From the NCBI GenBank assembly GCA_030704615.1, contig CM060731.1, forward strand, positions 91,432,756 to 91,492,755: a stretch of DNA of 60,000 nucleotides. The letters run 5' to 3'. This document shows, one piece after another, positions 11,881-26,500 of this stretch. Both the position numbers and the translations under genes were made by a program. Within the stretch, counting starts at the first letter, position 1. Every line of letters starts with the position of its first letter. The DNA is from Takakia lepidozioides. Its lineage: Eukaryota > Streptophyta > Takakiopsida > Takakiales > Takakiaceae. The notes under the pieces are model-generated. The model saw only the letters and a program-made list of their open reading frames with translations. It had not been told where the DNA came from and did not search any database.

Positions 11881-12900
11881 CCCCTCGATGAGAGGAGAAT
11901 GTCCTCATGGGACAACGTTTGCCGGGGCCATGTGGTTGTGGCCATAGACCCCGAGCCCAGTGTGGACGGTGTGAGAGATTGTACTCATAAGATGTTGTTT
12001 GCCGTAGCCTTGTAACCATTGACCCCGCGCCCAATTTGAGCGGGAACAAAAGGGACAGAACACAGAACCTACCTCTCTCAGGGGCTGACGTTGGTAGTAA
12101 GACTTACCTTCATATATAGAATTAATCCGGGTTTTCCAGATATCCTCTAGAAATCCCTTCACACAAGCATCAATCTGCTGTGTGTGATTTGCCCAAAAAC
12201 TAGGCCTCAGGAGGGCCTGGGCTTTTGGCTCAGCCTCGAGACTTTCAAAGTTGGTAAACAGGGGTACAGGCACAATTCCCTTGATAGATTTGAAGAATGC
12301 GTCTCTTTGGTGAGAGAACCCCGGACAGTGTATCAGAAAATGAATACTGTCTTCAGATTGCCCACACAACGGGCAATTTCACTGTCCCTTTCCTCTCTGC
12401 TTCTGTTTGCTGTTCAAAGGTAGGCTTCCTGCCCTGAGTTTAAATTTCAGTCTAGTGCCGAGAGTGGGTAGACCCTTGAGGTCATCCAAGATGTCCTCCC
12501 CCATGTCACAGACTGGAAACAAGTTCAAGGAAGTTTTCTGCTTAACTTCATTTTCATCAGATAATCTCATGGCAACAAACATGGCTTTGGACACTACAGC
12601 CTCTAAGTCAGATTTATCCAGCAGGGTCAAGACTTGCGGATCCAGGTCCAGGTCCTTGAGAATCTCTTCTACTCTCTTCTGCCAGGAATTAGCCTGTTTG
12701 ACAGGGCGGTCCTGTTTCCAAGGTATAGAGTCGATTAACTTAGGATATATCTGGTGTTGGGCATATGTTGCAGCTGACCCCACCATCTGACCTTGAATTC
12801 ATCTCGTCGGGAGCTTAAGGACGGAATGCCAAACTCACCCCGAACAGCCACATTGGCTGTTTAGGAGCATGCTGACATACACTCCTTAAGCACCCCCACA
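11881..12900 (-). pseudogene. LINE copy A (TC-tailed family), 3' fragment
   Basis: This minus-strand fragment matches the C-terminal third of the ORF at 18569-21031. It reads YPKLIDSIPWKQDRPVKQ and DLDLDPQVLTLLDKSDLEAVV, and the zinc-finger segment CPLCGQSEDSIHFLIHCPGF. A TGA near 12379, where the other copies have Cys (GKGECNC), breaks it. It ends in the family's 3' tail (11968-12040), and an older diverged tail lies at about 11890-11960. The 5' truncation point at about 12895 abuts a GAGAGA-rich run (12901-12932), as in the sister copies. Confidence 0.85.
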
Positions 12901-12932
12901 GTGTGAGAGAGAGGGCGAGAGAGAGAGAGAGA

Positions 12933-13495
12933 AATGAAATGGTGCTTTATAACGTCCGCGGAAAGCTCATAGAGCTTATGGGACAAAATGGAAGAAAACA
13001 AAAAACCAGAGCCAGAGATAAAAACTATTGTTCGAGTGATTGTCTAAGGGTGAGTGCCTGGTGCAGTAAGCTGCCAAGCATTTCTGATCTTCATAGTGAA
13101 AGACTTCAGTGAGAGATTGGGTTCCACGGAATAGAGAGTGGAATCTCCCACGGATCTCATAGTATAGAGGGCAATAGAAGAAGAAGTGTTCTTCAGTCTC
13201 AATTTCCTGGTTGCGCCCCGTGCAAGCTGGACAGAGAGAGAGGCAAACAGGGAAAAGGCAAAGAAAATTTGGGAAAGACAGGAGACTAGGGGGGCGATCC
13301 CTTTCCTTCATAAAAATGAAACGGACTGAGGCATAGAGTGAGAGATCTTTGACAAGGGATCCCGAAGCATTTTCCTTGTAGTCATGCAGTCGTTTTCCGA
13401 CTCCAGACTATACTCTATGAAGCTATCCATTGTCCGATGCAAGAGATACAATGCTGCCCACCTTTCTAGATATTTCCTGTTGATAGTCACCTAAA
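12933..13495 (-). pseudogene. Fragment of a second LINE family, C-terminal zinc-finger region
   Basis: On the minus strand, frames at 13490-13308 and 13311-12976 read INRKYLERWAALYLLHRTMD, then CPACTGRNQEIETEEHFFFY followed by CPLYYEIRGRF. The C-x2-C...H...C arrangement with this wording is typical of the C-terminal zinc finger of LINE reverse transcriptases. The two frames are joined by a frameshift. The 3' untranslated text (AAAGCTCATAGAGCT...ATGGGACAA, near 12961) recurs at about 27255-27280, so a second tail copy lies in DA1 intron 1. Which clade it belongs to is not clear. Confidence 0.55.
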
Positions 13496-13829
13496 CACTT
13501 GCATACCAAGGCACAGTATCCATTTCCATTTGTCCCTCAAATAGTCTGCATTCTCCTGACCTCAGCAGATGACCTGACATATCCCAACCTCTAAAGTATA
13601 CTACTATCAATCCCATTCCGAAACAAGGCACCCCAGGAAAGTGCCTCTTTAGTTTGTGAAAACAATCTTCCTCGGGCAAGACAGAATGACTTGACAGGAA
13701 GAAGAAGAGTGACTGAAGGGTTTTTGTTTGTGATACCCTTGTGTAATCGTGGAACCCCACAAGGCCTAGAGCACATCCATTTGAACAAGAAATAGAAAGA
13801 GAAACCCAGCAGCAAATTAAGGGGAAGGA

Positions 13830-16800
13830 TCATGAAGGGAGGTGGCCAGTCCATCGAAGATGCTCAAGTGTCCGTTGGAGTCCAAATAGCAAGAAAGCTG
13901 CAATTGCAGCACGAAATCCGTCCCCATAAATAGGTGATGAATCTGTAGCAATTTGATGTAAATAGAATTCACCCAGTCGAGTTTCCGTTGTGGTGTCGGC
14001 CTGCTTGGACGACAACGATGAGCTCTTGTTGCTTAATTTTTTAAGCTCGGCTTGTAGCCATATATGTGACATCACTTGGCAGATGCCCTCCTCTACATCA
14101 TTGCTTAGATGTGGGAAGGACCCTACACAAAGAAGAACGCCATTGATTGAGTTGAGAACTGGTGAGTCAGTCAGTCATTAAGAAAATCCATGCAAGGTAT
14201 ATCCATCTTGACTTGCATACTTGCATTATGGTGAAACCATGCATCTGCCACAGGGATATACTCGATGACCCGGCAGATTCCACACAACTACAACTCGGGA
14301 GTAAGGTGTGATTGGCAATACTAGTTGGCATGAATCTAAGCAGAGAAAGGATGGTGGGGGCGAGAAAAGTATACCCTGAAGACGAAGCCATGCATGCATC
14401 AACTCATGCGCCAGAATGGACCCTGTAAACAATCTGCAATGTCCAGAGTCTCCAAACTAAGTATTCTGCATGCTTCCTGATCCTCTCAATTGCAGGGAGG
14501 AGACCTCTGGTGAAAGTTTTCAAACAATGTTGAGGTGAAGCAATCACACACATACAAACACAGACCCTTCTGGACATTTCAAACTCTTCCTCTATCTTCG
14601 AGGGTGTAAATATCACACACTCGTAAGTGCTGGCTTGGAGGATATAAAAGACTATATGTCCAGTTGGAGGACTACCAAAATGGAGTTCTGTGGAGTCAGA
14701 TTTTACCTGGGTAGTCCATAGAGGACAAGAATGGCGGTGACCTCACAGTGGCGTACTAACTTTCGTGACTGGGATTCTGTTCGCAAAAGCATGGGATAAG
14801 GACCAAAAGGTTTCGGTCTCTTGCCGAACACCTGTCCAAACACAACTCCCTATTATAAGAGTTGGTACATGCAAGCCTTGTGGCAAAGGTTCCCAGCTCA
14901 TTCACCCTTTCCTTAGCCATTGCAATACGCATAGTCAATCTAGATTCACAGGATAAAATTAGGAGAAGAATGAGTGTTTCCAATAAGGTAGGACTACACT
15001 GACTGAAGTGGCTGCAACTAGGATAAACTTCCGAGACCCAACTCACTGTTAAAATATGAGATATCACTTCTCATTCTCCTTCTAGTGGTCATAGTGAAGC
15101 CAGTAAGACCACACACAGGTAGAAAACCTCAACGCACCGTTGTGATGGTTTGCTCCTCAGAAAGGCACAGCCCTCGAGTTTCTGCAGTGTGCATATGACC
15201 CTGCAAACAAGCACCAACCACCACAAACGTCCATTCAAAGAGACACCTGCCACAAGCTGAATACTAATCTTACACAAACAGCTTTTGCATCTCAAAACCC
15301 TTGATGCGAGCGAGTATTCCTCCATGTGAAGGAGCGGAGATTCCTGGTGCATCAACCATGAAGTATGCAACTATTCTAAAAAAAAATCACCCGGCACTGA
15401 ACCTACTCACATCCTTCTCGCCTTCACGTGCAGCATTTAGGGCTGACCTCTCCACCAATAGCATAGGAATTTCCTGATCAACCATCATGCCAAGGTTCTT
15501 GTAGAACCGCAATATGTCACGGTAGAGCGGTTGACATTCCTTGGTGTCCAATACTGCTGAGTCGAGGCATTCCAAGCACAACTTACGGCCATCCTCCAAG
15601 CTCACATACTGTGTTCCCCCAGGCTGTATCACCGGAGTATCCCTGCCTTTAATATTGAGAGTCCCCATCTTTATAGGACATTTGCTAAAAATTCCACATT
15701 TAAGTAGACAGAAGATTGATTCCATAGCCTGTAACTGTTTGCATGGAAGAAGAGGGGAGGAGACACGGACAGAGGGACAAAGACCCGACCAGAACCACGG
15801 CCACTACAACAGAGAAATGAGGAGGCGGGATCAAGAAGCAGGGGAGAATAGAACATAGAGTTGAGGGAAAAAGAAACAAAGTGGATTTCATGAGCATCAG
15901 GGTGTATGTGTTCATAGACACTGGCCTCTCGAAAGGTGCAGAAGCAGCACTGACGACATTGTGAATCTACAACACAATGAGCGAGCACAAAAACCCGTTC
16001 ATCATGACAAAAGGGTGGAGACTTCTTACCTCGATGCGATCACAACTACAGCAACGAGGTGTACCATCTCTTTCATGGGATGGGCAGTACTTTTGACTCC
16101 AAAATGGATGTGATCGATACTCTATCAACCCCGCTGCATTTGTCGGAATCTGCAAAGTTCCAAGATATTAACACTTTTATGGCAGGATCCTCACAGATGA
16201 AGAGTTCAAATTTACTCATTACCATCTTCTGTTCTCAAATTTGCCAAATACAGCTGTAAGCTAAAATTCCAGATACATCCAACCTAAATGCACCATGTTC
16301 CATAAGAATGAAAGAAAGAATGAAAAGAGAAAGCAAACATAGACAAAGAGAGACATACAAAGTTACGGCAAACTTCACATTTTGGATGGAAGAGCTCCTT
16401 GTAACAGTCTCGATGATAAGGTTGGGTTCCCTGAACAGAAAACTGTCCACAACAAAGAACCTTGTTGGCACCTAAAAAGCTTGCATTGACCAGAGTAAGC
16501 TCTTCTATTATTATGAAAGTAACAAGTTAGTGTAACAGCAAGGGCTGAAAGTAGGGAGAAAAGGAGGTGGGAAAGAGAAGAGGGAGCGGCAACTTGCAAT
16601 GCGTACCTAGTCTACCAACTTCTCAGGGTACATCATACATCTGAGTAACTTATATGTGCAGGGGTAAGGTGAGACCCTTGTCACAAGTTTTGCAAAGACA
16701 CTAACTGTTTATTGGAAACATGGTCCCTTCCACCTACAAGCCTCAATCCTTTGATACATGCCCACTTCATCTGGCATTGAAGGTGCAGTAAATACCTCAC

Positions 16801-19800
16801 GGTCTGAAATGGGATTACTGCATAGTTGACAACGGAAGCAAGATGGGTGCCAGTTTTTTCCCAAGCAGCTCAAGAAGCGCCCATAGCCAAGTGGTTTGTT
16901 GCACCCACCGCAAACTGCAGAGTCTAGCCTATCAACCATATGCACCCATAAATCTTTACACCCTCTCAATTGCTAAATAGATGGTTGAATGTACCTGTAA
17001 ATAAGGTTGACTGGTAACCACAGAAGTATAGAAAGTATAGATATCTCACAGAACATAATGCAAGTACAAGGCCAGGATAGATCACTGTTAGGTCCTTTTA
17101 CTGTTGGGTCAGGCAATGACAGTGAGTGAGGAGACTTTACCCACAAGCTATGGATGGGTTTGCCTGTGGGGCAGGATGCTGCAGGTTTAAACTTTCTTGC
17201 AAGGCTTTTGCCAGGTCCTCATCTGATTCCACGGGCGGAGCTGCTCTCCCTGAAGAAATTTAATATGGAAGACAGCAGTTAGAACATGCTACTGAAAATG
17301 TTGGTGATGTACTATGTGTGATGTACTAGCATTGGAAACCTACCAGCTCTAGCCAAACCATAAAATCTCACACTCAATTCACTGTATGGATGTGAGCGGG
17401 AATCTAAGGTCTATGATCAATATCTTGTGGATATTGTCATATGTGTAATGCAGGTCATATGTGGAGAAGCAGACATGCCAGTGTTGAACCAAGGATAGAT
17501 TCATAAATCCAAATTCTGTCAATTTCTGTTGCACCCAACCATCAAAACAACAGGATGTAACATAGGTTAAAGATGGAGTTCGGGTGGTGACATTAACTGT
17601 GTTCTTCTGATAAAGCCAGGGCAATGGCACGGTCAAGTTCCTCTGTGTATTGAGGATCATTGGACGATGAAGTACCTTCATCATCATGCCTTTTCTCCTG
17701 CATATACCAATCCATGGGATCCTTCACCAACCACTCTTCTAGGAAATACGTTAGCCACCATAATACCCATATTGCCCACCAGATTACCCACATTCTCCAC
17801 ATTGGGCTCTCTCTCTACATGTATGGCTCACAAAAATCAACTTGATAGGGAAGAGTGGAAAGCTCTGGCCCCTCTCTCTTCATGCAAGTGACAACCACAA
17901 CCCCTCCCACCCCTTCCCACCCCTTTCATTCCACCCTTTCCAATCTCTTCCCTTCCCTAGAGATCACCCTCCAGTCCTTCCCCTTTCCTGCAATTCATAC
18001 CTTTACGTTTCAACCAAAACAATGGGTGATACTGCTGAATTGTTAGGAGAAGAAAAAAGAAGAAAACGGAAGAAGAGGGACAAACACTTTTATCATGGGG
18101 GCATGAAGTTGAGCATCCAGAAAACCACATCAAAAGACTCGGACCTGCCTCTACATACAGAGAGCCTGATGCAGGTAAGCTGCCAAGAATGCATGAGAAT
18201 GTACTCATGAATTGAGCATGAGATTGTACTCATAAGACGTTGTTTGCTGTAGCCTTGTGGCCATTGACCCCGCGCCCAGTTTGAGCGGGAAATCGAGCAT
18301 GAGAGCGAGAGAGAGAGAATGTACTCATAAGACGTTGCTTGCCGTAGCCTTGTGGCCATTGAGCGCTCAGTTTGAGCGGAAGTGAGAGAGAGAGAGATTG
18401 TACTCATAAGACGTTGTTTGCCGTAGCCTTGTGGCCATTGACCCCGCGCCCAGTTTGAGCGGGAACAAAAGGGACAGAACCTACCTCTGTCAGGGGCTGA
18501 CGTTGGTAGTGTGACTTACCATCATATATAGAATTAATCCGGGTTTTCCAGATATCCTCTAGAAATCCCTAAACACAAGCATCAATCTGCTGTGTGTGAT
18601 TTGCCCAAAAACTAGGCCTCAGGAGGGCCTGGGCTTTTGGCTCAGCCTCGAGACTTTCAAAGTTGGTAAACAGGGGTACAGGCACAATTCCCTTGATAGA
18701 ATTGAAGAGAGCGTCTCTTTGGTGAGAGAACCCCGGACAGTGTATCAGAAAGTGAATACTGTCTTCAGATTGCCCACACAACGGGCAATTGCACTCTCCC
18801 TTTCCTCTCTGCTTCTGTTTGCTGTTCAAAGGTAGGCTTCCTGCCCTGAGTTTAAATTTCAGTCTAGTGCCGAGAGTGGGTAGACCCTTGAGGTCATCCA
18901 AGATGTCCTCCCCCATGTCACTGACTGGAAACAAGTTCAGGGAAGTTTTCTGCCTAACTTCATTTTCATCAGACAATCTCATGGCAACAGACATGGCTGA
19001 GGACACTACAGCCTCTAAGTCAGATTTATCCAGCAGGGTCAAGACTTGCGGATCCAGGTCCAGGTCCTTGAGAATCTCTTCTACTCTCTTCTGCCAGGAC
19101 TTAGCCTGTTTGACAGGGCGGTCCTGTTTCCAAGATATAGAGTCGATTAACTTAGGATATCTGGTGTTGGGCATATGTTGCAGCTGACCCCACCATCTGA
19201 CCTTGAATTCATCTCGTCGGGAGCTTAAGGACGGAATGCCAAACTCACCCCGAACAGCCACATTGGTTGTTTTGGAGCATGCTGACATACACTCCTTAAG
19301 CACCCCCACTTGAATGGATTCTAGAGACTTAGCCTGGTTGGAGTTATCAACCCATATAGCAGATCCATACTCCAAGGCAGTTCTAATAATGCGACAAAGC
19401 ATCGTTTTCTTAACCTCAGAGTTGACCCCTCTGCAGTGGAAAAATTTAGTGAGCCCCAGAGCTTTGCCCTTGCCAGTTTGAACAACTTTCCGGATATGTG
19501 CATCCCAATTACAATTGGAGGAGAACTCAACGCCCAGGTAAGTGTAGGAAGGGAGGACCGGGATCTCTTGGCTACCCCACTGCCACGTAAGATCACTTCC
19601 TCCCTCTCCTCTGTCGTTGAATGCTACCACTGCACATTTGCTGACATTAGCCTCTAGCCCCCAAAGATCAAAGTATCTCTTCGCGCAATCAATCAACTCC
19701 TGGAGATTGGTTGGAGTATCCCCTATGCCTGCGAAGTCATCCGCAAACATAAGGGCTGGTATGGTGGTATCACCCACCCTTAACCCAAATCCCTCACTTT

Positions 19801-21220
19801 CCACATCCTCGAGGAGTTGATTGATGAAAACATTGAAGAGCAGAGGGGAGAGAGTACATCCTTGAGCTACACCTTGGTCTATGTCAAAGAAGTTGGACTT
19901 CTGTCCGTTAACAGTGACACAGCTTTTGGTGTGAGCATACAAGTTGTGGACAACTCTCCACATCTTTCCCTTGATCCCACAAGACCAGAGGCGGAACCAT
20001 AGGCCATCTCTCCACACTGTGTCATAAGCCTTTTTGACATCCAGGAAAAAAACATAAGTGGGTTTCCCTTCTTTTTTCCTTCCCTGGATAATCTGGCTTA
20101 GAGTGAAGATATGATCCACACAGCCCCTGTTTCGCCAAAAGCCAGCTTGGCCTTCGTGGAAACAACCTCTAGAATCCAGATCAACCTCGAGACGAGTACT
20201 TATAACTCTGCAGAATGTCTTGCCAACAGCATTGAGGAGCGTGATGCCACGGTAGTTCCCCGGTTCTTCTCTGTCACCCTTCTTGTATAGATTGACAATG
20301 ACCCCCTGTCGCCAGCGAAAGGGGATCATTTCAGTCTTCCAGATAAGGTTAAAGAGGAGAACTAGGGCCTCTATCATGGGATCGCCACCGTGCTTGATAA
20401 GCTCGTTGACAATACCATCAGGTCCACCAGCTTTATATCCATTTAAATGTTCAATTGCTTCCACAATCTCAGAAGAACTAATGGGAGCATTATAAGCCAT
20501 TGAAATATACTCCAGTTCATCAGGGCTGGTTTGAATCATAGGAACAGTTTTTTCAACTGTGTCCCTCCATTCAGCAGAAGACCCCTCACTGTTAGACCTA
20601 GAAGTTCTGCCAAGGATACTGTAGTGAGTTTCAAAGGTTTTGACAATGTCAACCGATGAAGTCACCACTGCACCTTTAGTAGTCTTCAGCGCTTGTACTT
20701 GCTGACCGTTTTTTGGCTTGTACAAACGTTGAAGGGCCAACCAGAATTTCTTGTCATTACCACCATGGTGGTTTGAGTTTATTTCACTGTATAACTTGTC
20801 CCAGTATAATTTCTTCTGAGACCTAACAAGCTGATTGATATCTTTACGGAGCTGGTAGTACCTCACCCACAATTCTCTGTTGGTTTCCAAATTGCCGCAC
20901 TCTTTATAGAGGGCTCGTCTCTCAGCTATCTTGAGTTTAATCTCATTGGTCCACCAATTAATTTCTCTACCGCAGACAATTAGTTTCCTCCCAATGATCT
21001 TGTCAGCCACGGAGGAAACGAAACTCTCCAAGAGTCCACTGCTCTTTCGACCTCATTTCTTGCGTTAACAGAGCGTGACTGAAGTTCTTGGAGCGATTGG
21101 ACAAGCCTCTTGCAAGGCCTGGACGTACTCAGCCTTGACCTCCTCATTGTGGAATTTTTCTATGCGCCACTTCCGAATCGAACGTTTCACAGATCTCTTG
21201 GTGGTGGGAAAACACCTTTT

Positions 21221-21289
<69 letters not shown>

Positions 21290-24200
21290 CTTGTCCTGTC
21301 ATGACAAGAAAGGATCTGTCAAGACTTGACCAGATCAGAAAGATTTTTTTGAAAAAAAACCAAGACAAAACAGCCTTGCATTGCAAGGCACCATCACCCT
21401 TCTCCTAAACCACAGGCTTGCTCCTGATTTGTTTCACATTTCTGGGTGATCGGGGTGGGTGGTGGGGTTTGTTAGAAACCCTTCAAAACCCCCCACCTTT
21501 CTTCATAGTGACAGACATCATACTGAACAATATTCGTATTCACTGCACTGTCACACTGGGATTTCCAGAAAGCCGAAATTCGTGCTTTTTAGCATGTCAA
21601 TGACCTCCAAGTCAGCCTTAACCTTTACTTAAGCAAACCAGTGCTTTAAATATAGAGATCTCTGCCACGACATATGTCTGAGCATAGTATATAAAACAAG
21701 TCTTCCACCATAGCCGAAAGGGGTCTACTTCCATGCTTGAAACAAAGCACACACACAATTCAAAATGAAACCACTCAGCTGGGCTGTAGACTGAGATTGA
21801 TCCAAGTCAAGACAGGTCTTCAGAGCCTTCTGGTAACAGATCCCAAGGGCAGATTACTTCCGTAAAATACTTCCCTCAAGGAAACCTGAGGCTGTCGTCA
21901 ATCGCTGTGCCATTCTTCTTAGGCAGTGGCTGCCTCATGTGATAGGTGATTTCCATCATCTATCCAGTGTACTCTGTAGCAAAACTTACACAAACAGCTT
22001 AGAAATCCATGAAAAGTGAAGGACCCTCACCTGCGCCCGTCCCAAAAACCACCACATCCAACAGAATGCGTGTTAGTGAGGATGCGCGAGGTGAGTAGCA
22101 GGTCTTCACGCTTGCTATCGCTGTCCAACATGCATTTCTAAGCAAGTGAAAGATTGCAAGAGTAATAGTGAAGGTGTGATATTGCACAGAACCTTGAAAG
22201 TTTGAGGCAGACCAGTCTGCGATTCAGCACGTATCCATTCACGTAACAAGAAGTAATTGCAAAGCACAGATAAGGGCTAAGTGTAACTTCCTGTTCGTGT
22301 CAACAGCTGAGCCAAAGCTTCCCTATAACTGCATAGGAAGCTCACCAGCATAATGAAGGCTAGGCTGCGCTTAAATCTTGCTAGCCGCAGCCTTGTTGAA
22401 AAACTCCTGAAGGCAGAGTTCGGTGAGCTGTGTGCCCGACACTGTCGTAGTTTCAGGTAGCAGCTTAAATTGCAGGGTTAGGGTTCTGAAACCCTAAATT
22501 TAAACCAGCACATGGGCAATAAATCCCACAAGGCCCTAGGCCAGGGAATGAATTTTTCAGCAAGTGTCTACTAGTCAGTTTCAGGACATACATAGGAAAA
22601 ACTCACTTTATCCCACCTGAAATATTCTACCTGAGATTAAAGAGAGAATGTACTCATAAGACGTTGTTTGCCGTAGCCTTGTGGCCATTGACCCTGCGCC
22701 CAGTTTGAGCGGAACACAAAGGGACAGAACCTACCTCTGTCAGGGGCTGACGTCGGTAGTAAGACTTACCTTGAAATAGAACATTGATCCGGGTTTTCCA
22801 GATATCCCTTCACACAAGCATCAACCTGCTGTGTGTGGTTTGCCCAATAACTAGGCCCCAGAAGGGCCTGGGCTTTTGGCTCAGCCTCGAGACTTTCAAA
22901 GTTGGTAAACAGAGGTACAGGCACAATTCCCTTGATAGATTTGAGGAGAGCGTCTCTCTGGTGAGAGAACCCCGGACAGTGAATCAGGAAATGAACATTG
23001 TCTTCGGGTTGCCCACACAACGGGCAATTGCACTCTCCCTTTCCTCTCTGCTTCTGTTTGCTGTTCAAAGGTACCCTGAGTTTAAATTTCAGTCTGGTGC
23101 CGAGAGTGGGTAGACCCTTGAGGTCATCCATGATGTCCTCCCCCATGTCACAGACTGGAAACAAGTTCAGGGAAATTTTCTGCCTAACTTCATTTTCATC
23201 AGACAATTTTCTGGTAACAGACATGGCTTTGGACACTACAGCCTCTAAGTCAGATTTATCCAGCAGGGTCAAGACTTGCGGATCCAGATTCAGATCCTTG
23301 AGAATCTCTTCTACTCTCTTCTGCCAGGACTTAGCCTGTTTGCGGTCCTGTTTCCAAGATATAGAGTCGATTAACTTAGGATATCTGGTGTTGGACATGT
23401 GTTGCAGCTGACCCCACCATCTGACCTTGAATTCATCTCGTCGGGAGCTTAAGGAAGGGATGCCAAACTCACCCCGAACAGCCACATTGGCTGTTTTGGA
23501 GCATGCTGACATGCACTCCTTAAGCACCCCCCACTTGAATGGATTCTAGAGACTTAGCGCAGACGCGTACTCCAAGGCAGATCTAATAACGCGACAAAGC
23601 AAGGTTTTCTTGACCTCAGAGTTGATCCCTCTGCAGGGAAAAATTTAGTGAGACCCAGCGCTTTGCCCTTGAACAACTTTCTGAATATGTGCATCCCAGA
23701 TACAGTTGGAGGAAAACTCAACGCCCAGGTATGTGTAGGAAGGGAGGACCGGAATCCCTTGGCTACCCCACTGCCACTTGAGATCACTTCCTCCCTCTCC
23801 TCTGTCGTTGAATGCCACCACTGCAACTTTACTGACGTTAGCCTCTAGCCCCCAAAGGTCAAAGTATCTCTTCGCGCAATCAATCAATTCCTGGAGGTTG
23901 GAAGTTCCTTGAGCTACACCTTGGTCTATGTCAAAGAAGTTAGACTTCTGTCCATTAACAGTGACACAGCTTTTGGTGTGAGCATACAAGTTATGGACAA
24001 CTCTCCACATCTTTCCCTTGATCCCAGATGACCAGAGGCGGAGCCATAGACCATCTCTCCACACTGTGTCATATGCCTTTTTGACATCCAAGAACAAAAC
24101 ATAAGTGGGTTTCCCTTCTTTTCTCCTTCCCTGGATAATCTGGCTTAGAGTGAAGATATGATCACACAGCCCCTGTTTCGCCGAAAGCCAGCTTGGCCTT

Positions 24201-26465
24201 CGTGGAAACAACCTCTAGATTCCAGATCAACCTCGAGACTAGTACTTATAACTCTGCAAAATATCTTGCCAACAGCATTGAGGAGCGTGATGCCACGGTA
24301 GTTCCCCGGTTCTTCTCTGTCACCCTTCTTGTATAGATTGACAATGACCCCCTGTCGCCAGCAAAAGGGGATCATTTCAGTCTTCCAAATAAGGTTAAAG
24401 AGGAGAACTAGGGCCTCTATCATGGGATCGTCACCGTGCTTGATAAGCTCGTTGACTATGCCATCAGGTCCACCAGCTTTATATCCGCGATTAAAGAGAG
24501 AGAGAGATTGTACTCATAAGACATTGTTTGCCGTAGCCTTGTGGCCATTGACCCCGCGCCCAGTTTGAACGGAACATAAAGGGACAGAAACTACCTTTGT
24601 CAGGGGCGGACGCCGGTAGTATGATTAACCTTGGAATAAACAGTTGATCCAAGATTTCCAGATATCCTCCAGAAATCCCTTCACACAAGCATCAATCTGA
24701 TGTGTGTGATTTGCCAAATAGCTAGACCCCAAAAGGGCCTGGGCTTTTGGCTCAGCCTCAAGATTTTCAAAGTTGTTAAACAGAGGTACAGGCACAATTA
24801 GAGAGAGATTGTTTGCCGTAGCCTTGTGGCCATTGACCCCGCGCCCAGTTTGAGCGGAAACAAAAGGGACAGAACCTACCTCTGTCAGGGGCTGACGTTG
24901 GTAGTAAGACTTACCTTCATATATAGAATTAATCCGGGTTTTCCAGATATCCTCTAGAAATCCCTTCACACAAGCATCAATCTGCTGTGTGTGATTTGCC
25001 CAAAAACTAGGCCTCAGGAGGGCCTGGGCTTTTGGCTCAGCCTCAAGACTTTCAAAGTTGGTAAACAGAGGTACAGGCACAATTCCCTTGATAGATTTGA
25101 AGAGAGCGTCTCTTTGGTGAGAGAACCCCGGACAGTGTATCAGAAAATGAATACTGTCTTCAGGTTGCCCACACAACAGGCAATTGCACTCTCCCTTTCC
25201 TCTCTGCTTCTGTTTGCTGTTCAAAGGTAGGCTTCCTGCCCTGAGTTTCAGTCTAGTGCCGAGAGTGGGTAGACCCTTGAGGTCATCCAAGATACAATTA
25301 GATTGTACTCATAAGTCGTTGTTTGCCGTAGCCTTGTGGCCATTGACCCCGCGCCCAGTTTGAGCGGGAACAAAAGGGACAGAACCTACCTCTGTCAGGG
25401 GCTGACGTTGATAGTAAGACTTACCTCCATATAAAGAATTAATCCGGGTTTTCCAGATATCCTCTAGAAATCCCTTCACACAAGCATCAATCTGCTGTGT
25501 GTGATTTGCCCAAAAACTAGGCCTCAGGAGGGCCTGGGCTTTTGGCTCAGCCTCGAGACTTTCAAAGTTGGTAAACAGGGGTACAGGCACAATTCCCTTA
25601 ATAGATTTGAAGAGAGGGTCTCTTTGGTGAGAGAACCCCGGACAGTGTATCAGAAAATGAATACTGTCTTCAGATTGCCCACACAACGGGCAATTGCACT
25701 CTCCCTTTCCTCTCTGCTTCTGTTTGCTGTTCAAAGGTACCCTGAGTTTAAATTTCAGTCTGGTGCCGAGAGTGGGTAGACCCTTGAGGTCATCCAAGAT
25801 GTCCTCCCCCATGTCACAGACTGGAAACAAGTTCAGGGAAGTTTTCTGCCTAACTTCATTTTCATCAGACAATCTCATGGCAACAGACATGGCTGAGGAC
25901 ACTACAGCCTCTAAGTCAGATTTATCCAGCAGGGTCAAGATTTGCGGATCCAGGTCCAGGTCCTTGAGGATCTCTTCTACTCTCTTCTGCCAGGACTTAG
26001 CCTGTTTGACAGGGCGGTCATGTTTCCAAGATATAGAGTCGATTAACTTAGGATATCTGGTGTTGGGCATATGTTGCAGCTGACCCCACCATCTGACCTT
26101 GAATTCATCTCGTCGGGAGCTTAAGGACGGAATGCCAAACTCACCCCGAACAGCCACATTGGCTGTTTTGGAGCATGCTGACATACACTCCTTAAGCACA
26201 CCCACTTGAATGGATTCTAGAGACTTAGCCTGGTTGGAGTTATCAACCCATTTAGCAGATCCGTACTCCAAGGCAGGTCTAATAACGCGACAAAGCATGG
26301 TTTTCTTAACCTCAGAGTTGACCCCTCTGCAGTGGAAAAATTTAATGAGCCCCAGAGCTTTGCCCTTGCCAGTTTGAACAACTTTCCGGATATGTGCATC
26401 CCAATTACAATTGGAGGAGAACTCAACGCCCAGGTAAGTGTAGGAAGGGAGGACCAAGATACAAT

Positions 26466-26500
<35 letters not shown>

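Noticed and set aside
18596-20495. Plus-strand frames opposite the LINE ORF
   Set aside because: They recur identically opposite every LINE copy and are antisense shadows of the RT frame.
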